Source: Actinomycetota bacterium
GTDB taxonomy: Bacteria > Actinomycetota > Humimicrobiia > Humimicrobiales > Humimicrobiaceae
Reading direction: 5' to 3'
Length of the DNA stretch: 38,802 nucleotides
Assembly (NCBI GenBank): GCA_028698215.1
Contig: JAQVDY010000016.1
Location: 1 to 38,802 of the forward strand
Under the pieces are notes generated by a model. That model saw nothing but the letters and a program-made list of their open reading frames with translations. It ran no database searches and was not told where the DNA came from. Every line of letters begins with the position of its first letter. The first letter of the stretch is position 1. Positions 7,368 through 14,874 of the stretch are shown here, one piece after another. The position numbers and the translations under genes were made by a program.

Positions 7368-8282
7368 TCAGCTAATGGCCAGCATCCTGTCTATAGCTTT
7401 CCTGGCCTTATCCATAACATCTTTATCCAGTTCTATCTGGTACTGCTCTTCTTCCAAAGCCCAGTAAACCTTTTCCAGGTTTATCAATTTCATATTGGGG
7501 CATATGCTTTTGGGGGAGGCAGGATAAAATATTTTTAGAGGATTTTCTTTTTTCATTCGGTGGATAATGCCTGTTTCAGTACCGATAATAAATTCCTTAG
7601 CATCAGATTTTTTTACATAATCCAGCATGCCCCCGGTGCTGGCTACCAAATCTGCCACTTCAATTACATCGGGAGGAGCCTCGGGATGCACCAGTACCAC
7701 CGCGTCCAAGTGCTCTTTTTTTAACTGTACTATATGCTTGGCGCTGATGGTAACATGGGTAGGGCAATACCCGTTCCATAAAATCATTTCCCTGCCGGTC
7801 TGTTTCTGGACGTAGCTGCCCAGGTATTTGTCAGGGATAAATATTATGGGGCGGTCCTTATCAATGGAATTTACCACTTTTACTGCATTGGAAGAGGTGC
7901 AGCATATGTCGCTTAAAGCCTTTACCTCTGCAGTGGAATTTACATAGCATACTACCACTGCTTCCGGATGTTTTTGTTTGAGCTCTTCTAGCTGCTGGGC
8001 ATTAATCATGTCCGCCATGGGACAGCCGCTGTAACGGTCGGGAAGCAGTACCATGCGGCCAGGGGAAAGTATTTTGGCAGTTTCTGCCATAAACCTTACT
8101 CCGCAGAACACTATGATATCGCTGTCAGTCTGGGCAGCTTTAATGCTTAACTGCAGGGAATCCCCCACAAAATCAGCTATATCCTGGACCTCGCCTATCT
8201 GATAGTTATGGGCTATTATAACCGCATTTTTTTCTTTTTTAAGTTGGCTGATCCCAGCAGCTAAATCTAATTTTGTATTCAT
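7368..8282 (-). CDS. nadA: Quinolinate synthase A
   Basis: This 304-residue [4Fe-4S] enzyme condenses iminoaspartate with dihydroxyacetone phosphate to give quinolinate. Three Cys residues with the family spacing are the likely cluster ligands: Cys87 (SGCPMADM), Cys173 (NGYCPTH) and Cys261 (KSICPNM). VIIAHNYQIGEVQDIADFVGDS at the N-terminus and HPEAPPDVIEVAD further on are also diagnostic. Length matches the short form found in Thermotoga and many anaerobes. It is the first gene of nadA-nadB-nadC. The 180-base gap to the divergent topoisomerase gene must hold the promoter. I see no NAD riboswitch or clear repressor palindrome in it. Confidence 0.95.
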   Translation of the reverse strand: MNTKLDLAAGISQLKKEKNAVIIAHNYQIGEVQDIADFVGDSLQLSIKAAQTDSDIIVFCGVRFMAETAKILSPGRMVLLPDRYSGCPMADMINAQQLEELKQKHPEAVVVCYVNSTAEVKALSDICCTSSNAVKVVNSIDKDRPIIFIPDKYLGSYVQKQTGREMILWNGYCPTHVTISAKHIVQLKKEHLDAVVLVHPEAPPDVIEVADLVASTGGMLDYVKKSDAKEFIIGTETGIIHRMKKENPLKIFYPASPKSICPNMKLINLEKVYWALEEEQYQIELDKDVMDKARKAIDRMLAIS

Positions 8283-8462
8283 AGCCCTACTATGGTAAAT
8301 AAATAATATCTGTTATTTTAAAACAACCTGGCTTAAATTAAAATATGTAAAAATATTTACTTTAAAGAAATATACAGTCGGTTTGGGCCCAGCGGATGAA
8401 ATTAAAGCCTATTTTATTGATGGGCTCTTTTATGATATGATTTCAAATTCAAGGAGATTTTA

Positions 8463-10532
8463 TTGAAATTTATAATATCAGAAAAAGAAATAGCAGCCCG
8501 GCGAATAGCGGATATACTGTCCGGCAGGAAAGCCAAGGAAGAAAAGGTATACGGTGTTCCTACCTACAGGTTCAGCCTGGATGGACAAGAGTACCGGACT
8601 ATAGGCCTGAAGGGCCATATACTAAAAGTGGATTACCCCCGCCAGTATTCCAATTGGTTTAAGGTTGACCCCATGGAGCTTATAGAGGCGGAGATAGAAA
8701 AAATTCCCATACAGAAAAAAATCATACAGGCCTTAAAGAAAACTGCCAAGGAAGCAGATCAAATCATTATAGCTACTGACTACGACCGGGAGGGGGAGCT
8801 TATTGGTTATGATGCCCTTACCCTGGCACAGGAAGTAAACCGGGAGGCTGCGGTCAAGCGGGCTAAATTTTCTTCCATTACTGAAAGAGAGCTGCAGGAA
8901 TCCTTTAATAAATTGGGCAAGCTGGACCATAACCTGGCTTTTGCCGGCAGGGCAAGGCAGGATATAGACCTTATATGGGGAGCTACTTTGACCCGGTTCA
9001 TTTCCCTGGCCTCCTACCAGGTAAAGGATAAGTTTCTTTCAGTGGGCAGGGTGCAGACCCCTACCCTTACCCTGATCGTAGACAGGGAAGAGGAGATAAA
9101 GAAATTTAAGCCGGTGCCTTACTGGGTGATAAAGGTATCTCTTTCTACTGAAGATGGACAGAAGTTTGAAGCCGGACATAAGAAAAAGAGGTTTTTAGGC
9201 AGGGAGGAAGCAGAAGCGGTGTATAACCGTTTGGGAAGCAAGGCCACAGTGGACCATATAAAGGAGAGCCAAAGGAAAATAAAGCCTCCCATTCCTTTCA
9301 ATACCACCGGCTTGATTGTGGCGGCTAATGCTATGGGCTTTACTGCCAACCGTACCATAAATACTGCAGAAAATTTATATATGAATGGATTTATAAGTTA
9401 TCCCAGGACTGATAATACCGTATATCCTTCCTCCATAGATTTAGCTGAGGTTACGGCAGAGATCGGCAAGTCTTCCTATTTTAAGCAGGACTGCGCCCGG
9501 GTACTGGCCCAGAAAAAAATAACTGCTTCCAGGGGCAGGAAAAGATCTACCGACCATCCCCCCATATACCCTACCCTGGCTGCTTCACAGGGCAAGCTTA
9601 CCAGTGATGAATGGAAGATATATGAGCTGATAGTGAGAAGGTTTTTGGCCACCCTTTCTCCCCCAGCTACCATTAAAAGCGTATCAGCCAGGATAAACAT
9701 AAATGATGAAATATTTGTGGCTAACGGCAGCCGTCTTATAGACAGGGGCTGGGTGGACCTGTACCCTTATTACAAGCACCAGGACCTGTTTATCCCTCAT
9801 TTAGAGGAAGGCCAAAAGCTAGCTGTAGACAGCAGGCACCTGGAGGATAAGGAAACTAAACCCCCGGCCAGGTATACCCAGGGCAAACTGGTAGAGAAGA
9901 TGGAAGAGCTGGGTTTGGGCACCAAAGCCACCAGGCACACCATTATACAGAACCTCATAACCAGGGGCTATATCAAGGGCAATCCCCTGGAGCCTTACGA
10001 AAAGGCGGTATCAGTAGTAAAAATGCTTAAAAAACATGCAGAAAGGATATCCAGCCCGGATATGACTGCAGAGCTGGAGATGGATATGGACGGCATAGCT
10101 TCCGGGGAACAAACCCAGGAGCTGGTGGTAAATAAATCCAGGAAGATGCTCAAGCAGGTTATGGCCAGGCTTAAGGATGAAAAGGAAGAAATAGCCAAAG
10201 AGATTAAAAATGGAGTAAAAGAAGATCTTAAAGTGGGTAAGTGCACCCAAGAAGATTGTCCCGGAGACCTGATTATAAGGGTTAGCCGAAACAAGAAGCG
10301 TTTCATTGGCTGTAACGCCTATCCCCAATGCAGAAATACCTTTTCTCTTCCCCAGAAAGGACTTATACTTACTACCAAGGATAAATGCAAGGAATGCGGT
10401 TTTCCGGTAGTTAAGATAATAAATAAGGGAAGGAAACCATGGAACCTTTGCATCAATCCCCAGTGTCCGGCCAAAGATGAAAAGTATAAAACTTACAACC
10501 ATAGCCAAAGAGCTGGCCAAACTGATAGTTGA
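8463..10532 (+). CDS. topA: DNA topoisomerase I, archaeal-type (type IA)
   Basis: This 689-residue type IA topoisomerase relaxes negative supercoils through a 5'-phosphotyrosine intermediate. An N-terminal Toprim domain carries the acidic motif DYDREGE (residues 106-112). The catalytic Tyr is Tyr313 in GFISYPRTDN. The C-terminus has two four-Cys zinc-ribbon-like segments, about 594-625 (CTQEDC...CNAYPQC) and about 640-675 (CKECG...CINPQC). The short spacing between the N-terminus and the Toprim motif, and the opening MKFIISEKEIAARRIADIL, look like the archaeal topA branch rather than the standard bacterial protein. Translation starts at TTG, with AAGGAGA five to six bases upstream. The last 56 bp overlap the fumarase alpha gene. 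Confidence 0.85.
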   Translation: MKFIISEKEIAARRIADILSGRKAKEEKVYGVPTYRFSLDGQEYRTIGLKGHILKVDYPRQYSNWFKVDPMELIEAEIEKIPIQKKIIQALKKTAKEADQIIIATDYDREGELIGYDALTLAQEVNREAAVKRAKFSSITERELQESFNKLGKLDHNLAFAGRARQDIDLIWGATLTRFISLASYQVKDKFLSVGRVQTPTLTLIVDREEEIKKFKPVPYWVIKVSLSTEDGQKFEAGHKKKRFLGREEAEAVYNRLGSKATVDHIKESQRKIKPPIPFNTTGLIVAANAMGFTANRTINTAENLYMNGFISYPRTDNTVYPSSIDLAEVTAEIGKSSYFKQDCARVLAQKKITASRGRKRSTDHPPIYPTLAASQGKLTSDEWKIYELIVRRFLATLSPPATIKSVSARININDEIFVANGSRLIDRGWVDLYPYYKHQDLFIPHLEEGQKLAVDSRHLEDKETKPPARYTQGKLVEKMEELGLGTKATRHTIIQNLITRGYIKGNPLEPYEKAVSVVKMLKKHAERISSPDMTAELEMDMDGIASGEQTQELVVNKSRKMLKQVMARLKDEKEEIAKEIKNGVKEDLKVGKCTQEDCPGDLIIRVSRNKKRFIGCNAYPQCRNTFSLPQKGLILTTKDKCKECGFPVVKIINKGRKPWNLCINPQCPAKDEKYKTYNHSQRAGQTDS

Positions 10533-11343
10533 GGCCAGTTTTAATCTGCCTGCGGATATAATTTCAGCTCTAATTAAGGCCAGAGAAATCGAGACCAGTC
10601 CCACTGCGGTAAAGATACTGGATTGTATCCTGGAAAATGCCCGCCTGGCTCCGGTAGAAAAGCTGCCCCTTTGCCAGGACTGCGGCCGGGTGTATATAAA
10701 TCTGGCAATAGGCCCCGGCATATGCATAGAGCAAAGCCAACTTTTGGAAGCAAAAGTAAATGATGAGGTAGCTAAGGCTTATCAGCAGAACTACCTGCGA
10801 AAATCCATAGTGGACGACCCTTTGTTTGAAAGAAAAAATACACAGGGCAATACCCCGGCTTTGTTGAGCATGGAGCCTTCCAGCCAGCCGGGCCTTACCA
10901 TAGAAGTTAACTTGAAAGGGGGAGGAAGCGAGAACTGTTCTTACCTGTTTATGCTTAATCCTTCCACCCGGCCCCAGGATATAGTTAAACTAGCCACAAG
11001 GACAGTAAGGGAAAATGTGACCAAGTGCTGTCCCCCGGTAATCATAGGCCTGGGAATAGGCTCCGGTGCTTCAGGAGCTGCAGTTTTAGCCCGGAAGGCC
11101 AGTTTCAGGAATCTTAATAAAAGAAACGCCCATCCCCAGTACCGGAGGATGGAGCAGGAGATTTTAGAGGCGGTAAACAGCTTGGGTATTGGGCCCCAGG
11201 GCCTGGGAGGAAAGACTACTGCTCTGGCCTGCAATATAGAGTATGCTCCCTGCCATATGGCCACTTTGCCGGTAGCCCTTTTTTTAGGGTGTCATTCTTT
11301 GCGCAGGGCTTCTTCAAACATATCTCCGCCCCACATGTCATAG
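10477..11343 (+). CDS. fumA: Class I fumarate hydratase, alpha subunit
   Basis: This 288-residue N-terminal subunit of the two-subunit [4Fe-4S] fumarase interconverts fumarate and malate. Diagnostic segments are LPLCQDCG (cluster Cys region), EVNLKGGGSENCS, the Gly-rich GLGIGSGASGAAVLARKA, and the terminal CNIEYAPCHMATLPVA followed by GCHSLRR. The family normally ends just after that CH block, so the final dozen residues (SSNISPPHMS end) are an extension that reads antisense to the beta gene. The ATG lies inside topA (56-bp overlap) with no strong ribosome binding site, suggesting coupling. The beta subunit is on the opposite strand and overlaps tail to tail by 52 bp. The related alpha subunit of L(+)-tartrate dehydratase is an alternative. 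Confidence 0.88.
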   Translation: MKSIKLTTIAKELAKLIVEASFNLPADIISALIKAREIETSPTAVKILDCILENARLAPVEKLPLCQDCGRVYINLAIGPGICIEQSQLLEAKVNDEVAKAYQQNYLRKSIVDDPLFERKNTQGNTPALLSMEPSSQPGLTIEVNLKGGGSENCSYLFMLNPSTRPQDIVKLATRTVRENVTKCCPPVIIGLGIGSGASGAAVLARKASFRNLNKRNAHPQYRRMEQEILEAVNSLGIGPQGLGGKTTALACNIEYAPCHMATLPVALFLGCHSLRRASSNISPPHMS

Positions 11344-11846
11344 GCCACAAACAGGGGAAAGCGGTCCAGGTATATCTCATAGATGGCTTCTGCCCCCAGA
11401 TCTGTATAGGCCACTGGCTTAATACTGGTTACTTTAAGTCCCAGGTAAGCGGCAATTCCCCCTATGGCTACCAGGTATACTGCTTTGTATTTCTTTAACA
11501 GCTCCCGGTAGGCAGTGCTTCGCCTGCCTTTTCCTATCATGACTTTCAGTCCTTGCTTCAGCAGGGGTTCTGTCAGGTTATCCATACGGGCAGAAGTAGT
11601 AGGCCCTACCGCTCCGCTTTTTTTATGGGGAGGAGCAGGTGAAGGCCCTACATAAAAAATGACGGCATTATGCAGGTCAATGGGCAGGGGCTCTCCTTTT
11701 TTTAGGGATGATATCAGGCGCTGATGGGCCATGTCCCTGGCTCCGTATACTTTTCCGCTCAGGCTTACCATGTCACCTGCTTTCAGGCGGGCAATCCCGG
11801 CTTCATCCAGCGGGGCGGTAAGCTCTTTTTGGGGTTTAGTAATCAT
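11292..11846 (-). CDS. fumB: Class I fumarate hydratase, beta subunit
   Basis: This 184-residue C-terminal subunit of fumarase (or tartrate dehydratase beta) completes the active site formed with the alpha subunit. Typical features are ARLKAGDMVSLSGKVYGARDMAHQRL near the N-terminus, GPSPAPPHKKSGAVGPTTSARMD in the middle, and AIGGIAAYLGLKV plus DLGAEAIYEI near the end. Length is normal. It starts inside the 3' end of the upstream lipoprotein gene (11-bp overlap), so it belongs to the minus-strand HAD/lipoprotein/fumB group. Its last 52 bp overlap the 3' end of fumA on the other strand. This arrangement is unlike the usual tandem alpha-beta order. Confidence 0.9.
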   Translation of the reverse strand: MITKPQKELTAPLDEAGIARLKAGDMVSLSGKVYGARDMAHQRLISSLKKGEPLPIDLHNAVIFYVGPSPAPPHKKSGAVGPTTSARMDNLTEPLLKQGLKVMIGKGRRSTAYRELLKKYKAVYLVAIGGIAAYLGLKVTSIKPVAYTDLGAEAIYEIYLDRFPLFVAYDMWGGDMFEEALRKE

Positions 11847-12666
11847 CTAGGTGCTTATCTTTTTTAAAGTAATTGTCATAGGAGTAAAGGGGCTTGCGGG
11901 GGTCTTTACTCTTTCTTCCCCGGCGGGAACTAAAGATAAGGGCAAAAATTATAAACAGTATAAACAATCCTATAAGACCCAGGGCTATGATTAAAAAGTA
12001 AGACAAAAACTTGGTTTTCTTTCCTTCTATTTTGATGTCTTTTTTCTGTCCGTAACCAATATTCCACAGGGCTATATTATTGTCTCCCTGTACATCGGCA
12101 TTGGTCTGGGTGATTTTTACCGGGAACTTAACCTGGTAGGTAATGCTCAACATATTGGGATCGGCCTTGATTAAGTCTTGCAGTCGCCCGTAGTCGGAAT
12201 CCTGGGCGGAAGCTGCAATCAAGCTGGGATCAACCTCCATATCAATATAGTCATAAAAAAAATAGTCGCTATGGAAAAAATAGTCATCAATGCTCATTTT
12301 GGCATAAAACCGGGGGTTGGGTTCCTGGGAAAAATTATCTATGGATACATGCTGTAAGAAATTTATATCCTGGAAAGCGGAAGTAGACCTAAAATGGGTA
12401 TAGTTTTGTTCTTCATAGGTATCTACTTCTCCAGCAGGCAATGCTGCTATAAGCTTCTGGTAAAGGGTCTGGTCTCCGGTCAGCACTACTTCGCCTTTCT
12501 GCAGGTATTCTGTCTTTATGGCCAGGTCCACCACCCTGGTACCGCTGTAATCAGTATTTATTTCGGTATAGATATCAATGATGGTCTGGTCACAGGCAGA
12601 GGCAAATATAATTAGGGCAGATAGAAGGCAAATTAGTGTAATTTTGTATGCCAGGGTTTTTTTCAT
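11836..12666 (-). CDS. Membrane-anchored lipoprotein with C-terminal transmembrane helix (DUF3153/LppM-like)
   Basis: This is a 276-residue surface protein of unknown function. The N-terminus is a lipoprotein signal peptide ending FASAC, with Cys25 as the likely lipidation site; the -3 residue is Ala rather than the preferred Leu. The external domain (about 26-218) is polar and beta-rich in appearance, with opening strands TEINTDYSGTRVVDLAI resembling the DUF3153/LppM group. A hydrophobic segment at about 220-246 is followed by an Arg/Lys-rich tail (SSRRGRKSKDPRKP), which places the C-terminus in the cytosol. The gene sits 58 bases after a HAD hydrolase gene and overlaps fumB by 11 bp. Nothing visible links it functionally to fumarase. 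Confidence 0.7.
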   Translation of the reverse strand: MKKTLAYKITLICLLSALIIFASACDQTIIDIYTEINTDYSGTRVVDLAIKTEYLQKGEVVLTGDQTLYQKLIAALPAGEVDTYEEQNYTHFRSTSAFQDINFLQHVSIDNFSQEPNPRFYAKMSIDDYFFHSDYFFYDYIDMEVDPSLIAASAQDSDYGRLQDLIKADPNMLSITYQVKFPVKITQTNADVQGDNNIALWNIGYGQKKDIKIEGKKTKFLSYFLIIALGLIGLFILFIIFALIFSSRRGRKSKDPRKPLYSYDNYFKKDKHLDDY

Positions 12667-12724
12667 TTGGAACTAATTTTACCATATTAAAACGGTAGAG
12701 AATAGGGAAAAACTGAAGCAAAGC

Positions 12725-13504
12725 CTAAAAGCCTAATACTTTTTTTATAGCTATGCTTACCCCATGGTGATCCAGGTCTTCGGTTACCCAGTCCGCGGCT
12801 TGCTTAAGTTTTTGGCAGGCGTTGCCCATGGCTACTCCCACCCCGGCCATGCTGATAATTCCCAGGTCATTTTCTCCGTCTCCGATGGCCATTACCTGGC
12901 TCGGTTCCAGCCCCAGGTAATGGAGTACTTTGTTTAAGGCAAAGGTTTTGCCTGCCTGGCGGCTGAATATGTTTACGTAATTAAAGCCCGCGTCCCTTAT
13001 TTTTATATCTTTAAGGTTCTGGCCTATGCTTAAAGCATCGATTGGCCCGGATTCCTCTCTCTTTAGTATGGTAGCTAAAAGCACTTGGCCGGCTATATCC
13101 GGATCCATAAGGTCATCAACTTTTCTCATATAATGCTTGTGGGCCACTTCGCTTAGTCCCTGCTCGTAAACCAAGTCCCCGTCTAATGTGCTTAGAAACA
13201 GCAATTGGCCGGTTTTTCGGGCAAATTCTATTATTGATTTCACCGAGCCAGAATTAATCAGCCGGTAATCCAGGTGGTTTAAGCCCTGGTCTACGATCAG
13301 GGTTCCATTGGATACTACCTGGGGGTTGGGAGGGCGGAAAGTATTTATAATCCTTTTGGCCGCATTAAGGTTTTTACCGGTGATAAATACCACTTTTATA
13401 CCCTGCTGGATACAGCGGCTGATGGTCTGCCGGTTCTGCCCGCTTATGGCAGATTCAGAATTAAGCAGTGTTCCGTCTGCGTCTATTGCTATCAGTTTAA
13501 TCAT
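12725..13504 (-). CDS. HAD-superfamily phosphatase, Cof type (subclass IIB)
   Basis: This 259-residue cytosolic hydrolase dephosphorylates small phosphorylated metabolites, probably sugar phosphates or cofactors. Motif I is IDADGTLLNS near the N-terminus, with the nucleophile Asp and the acid/base Asp. Motif II is VFITGKN. Motif IV is AIGDGENDLGIISMAGVGVAMGNA near the C-terminus. The cap between motifs II and III is the alpha/beta type of subclass IIB. Length and order match the Cof/YidA group. The substrate cannot be predicted. It is the first gene of the minus-strand group with the lipoprotein and fumB, preceded by an extended -10 promoter candidate at 13558. Confidence 0.85.
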   Translation of the reverse strand: MIKLIAIDADGTLLNSESAISGQNRQTISRCIQQGIKVVFITGKNLNAAKRIINTFRPPNPQVVSNGTLIVDQGLNHLDYRLINSGSVKSIIEFARKTGQLLFLSTLDGDLVYEQGLSEVAHKHYMRKVDDLMDPDIAGQVLLATILKREESGPIDALSIGQNLKDIKIRDAGFNYVNIFSRQAGKTFALNKVLHYLGLEPSQVMAIGDGENDLGIISMAGVGVAMGNACQKLKQAADWVTEDLDHHGVSIAIKKVLGF

Positions 13505-13557
13505 TTTTTTAATTACCTAATCCCTTGCCTTTAATTTCTGGCTGCTGCCAGAGACCC

Positions 13558-13566
13558 ATTATAGCA
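13558..13566 (-). promoter_or_regulatory. Extended -10 promoter candidate for the HAD gene
   Basis: On the minus strand the sequence reads TGCTATAAT, an extended -10 element (TGnTATAAT) that matches the housekeeping sigma consensus exactly. It is about 54 bases upstream of the HAD phosphatase start. There is no good -35 hexamer at 17 bp, which is common for extended -10 promoters. A small CTGGC/GCCAG hairpin lies in the short leader that would result. Confidence 0.45.
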
Positions 13567-13658
13567 TCTTAATTAATAATATCTACATACGGCCGCTAAC
13601 CGGTGAAGTTTATCTGGTTTGGCCAAGTCAGCAAGCAGGGGATTGTCCTTAATTAAGG

Positions 13659-14687
13659 TTACAGCCTTTTTACCGACTCCCTTATTACCAGCCGGGGCTC
13701 TAAAATTATCTGGGTAAAATCCGCAGATATATTTTCCATTTTTTCCAGCAAAATTTTAGCGCTGTAGCTTCCCGTCCTTATTTTGGGCTGGTGAACAGTG
13801 GTAAGGGGAGGGCATAGGTAGGCAGTAGCCATAATATTGTCGTATCCTATTACGCTGTAATCATCTGGTATACTAAATTTCAGTTCCCGGGCAGCTTCAT
13901 ATATGCCTATGGCCACAATATCGCTTAAGGTGACCACAGCCCTGAAATTGTATTTATCCTTTTGCCGGTGGCACTCTTTCATGGCCCGGCAGCCGGCCTG
14001 GATACTTAAATCAACATTTTTGACTAGCTCTTCCTGGGGCCCAATGCCGTATTTCTTTAAAGCCTTCAGGTATCCTTTAAGGTAATTTTTTGATGATGAC
14101 AGCTGGGAAGGGCCGTTTAGCAGAAGAATTTGTTTATGTCCCTGCCCAATTAGATACCCTGCAGCATCAAAAGCCGCCTTTTGATGGTCAACATAAACAA
14201 AATTTATATCTTTAAAATCCGGCCTGCAGTCAATGTAGACCGCGGCCAGCCCATTATCCCTGATTAATTTGATATTTTCAGATTTAGCATTAACCAGGGA
14301 TATGATAATCCCGTCCACTCCCTTGGCCAGCATATTGATTATATTCTTTCTTTCCAGCTGCTGGTCATAATTGGAATCACAGAGTATCATGGTGTAATTT
14401 CTTGCATCCAGGGCCTGGCCAATGGCATCTATGGTTTCATAGTATAAGGGGTTTTTTAAATCATTGAGGATAAGCCCTACTGTTTTAGTTTTTTTATCCC
14501 GCAGCCCTTTGGCCAGCAGGTTAGGATAATAGTTAAGGTCCTCTGCTATTTTTAATATCTTTCTTTTGGTCTCTTCATTGGCGGCAGGATCGCCCCTTAA
14601 GGCCCGGGAAACGGTGGAAGCTGAAAATCCCGATTTTTTAGCCAGGTATTTAATGGTTACTTTTTCACTTTTATTTTGGCTTGACAT
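13659..14687 (-). CDS. LacI-family transcriptional regulator
   Basis: This sugar-responsive repressor is about 342 residues from the preferred start. The N-terminal helix-turn-helix and hinge helix are clear: TIKYLAKKSGFSASTVSRALRG, then KILKIAEDLNYYPNLLAKGLR. The effector-binding domain is of the periplasmic-binding-protein type (about 60-340), with KTVGLILNDLKNPLYYE, GVDGIIISLVN and SVIGYDNIMATAYLCPPLTTV. The open frame extends upstream to a GTG at 14726, but the HTH comes at the usual distance from the ATG at 14687. Neither start has a good ribosome binding site. It is divergent from the M24/ASRT/glycosidase/deacetylase genes, with two matching palindromes between, so it probably controls both itself and that operon. 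Confidence 0.88.
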   Translation of the reverse strand: MSSQNKSEKVTIKYLAKKSGFSASTVSRALRGDPAANEETKRKILKIAEDLNYYPNLLAKGLRDKKTKTVGLILNDLKNPLYYETIDAIGQALDARNYTMILCDSNYDQQLERKNIINMLAKGVDGIIISLVNAKSENIKLIRDNGLAAVYIDCRPDFKDINFVYVDHQKAAFDAAGYLIGQGHKQILLLNGPSQLSSSKNYLKGYLKALKKYGIGPQEELVKNVDLSIQAGCRAMKECHRQKDKYNFRAVVTLSDIVAIGIYEAARELKFSIPDDYSVIGYDNIMATAYLCPPLTTVHQPKIRTGSYSAKILLEKMENISADFTQIILEPRLVIRESVKRL

Positions 14688-14711
14688 GGTACTACCATAA
14701 TAATATATTAT

Positions 14712-14725
14712 TGGTATCGTTGCCA
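14712..14725. promoter_or_regulatory. LacI-type operator candidate, site 1 (lacI-proximal)
   Basis: TGGTATCGTTGCCA is an imperfect palindrome with the central CG typical of LacI-family operators. It differs from site 2 (14806-14819) by one base. It lies just upstream of the preferred ATG of the regulator and over the alternative GTG, consistent with autorepression and with the downstream ATG being the real start. Confidence 0.65.
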
Positions 14726-14805
14726 CAGGCTGACTGTAAATTACGCATTGTTTTTAAAATGCAAAAAACAAAAAAACTAAACTGCAAAAACTTTTCCGAC
14801 ATAAT

Positions 14806-14819
14806 TGGTAACGTTGCCA
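14806..14819. promoter_or_regulatory. LacI-type operator candidate, site 2 (operon-proximal)
   Basis: TGGTAACGTTGCCA is near-palindromic around a central CG, one mismatch from site 1. It directly follows CATAAT (14800-14805), a possible -10 element, so a bound repressor would block initiation of the M24-ASRT-glycosidase-deacetylase operon. The centre-to-centre distance to site 1 is 94 bp, close to nine helical turns, which would allow looping by a tetramer. Confidence 0.7.
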
Positions 14820-14874
14820 GTACTAACAGGGGACTGGCAGTCAATACATAAGCAAACAAGAGAAAGGAAATTAG

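Noticed and set aside
8283-8462. Riboswitch or NAD-responsive operator upstream of nadA
   Set aside because: I looked for paired stems and palindromes in the divergent gap and found nothing convincing.
10011-10727. Long minus-strand open frame (238 codons) opposite topA and fumA
   Set aside because: It lies fully antisense to two well-supported genes, its translation matches no family I recognise, and it has no ribosome binding site.
13647-13658. Perfect 12-bp palindrome CCTTAATTAAGG just after the lacI stop
   Set aside because: It is too AT-rich and short to act as a terminator stem and has no second copy that I could find, so chance is likely.
14688-14726. GTG start of the LacI gene 13 codons upstream
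   Set aside because: The helix-turn-helix is at the usual distance from the ATG at 14687, and the GTG overlaps an operator-like palindrome.
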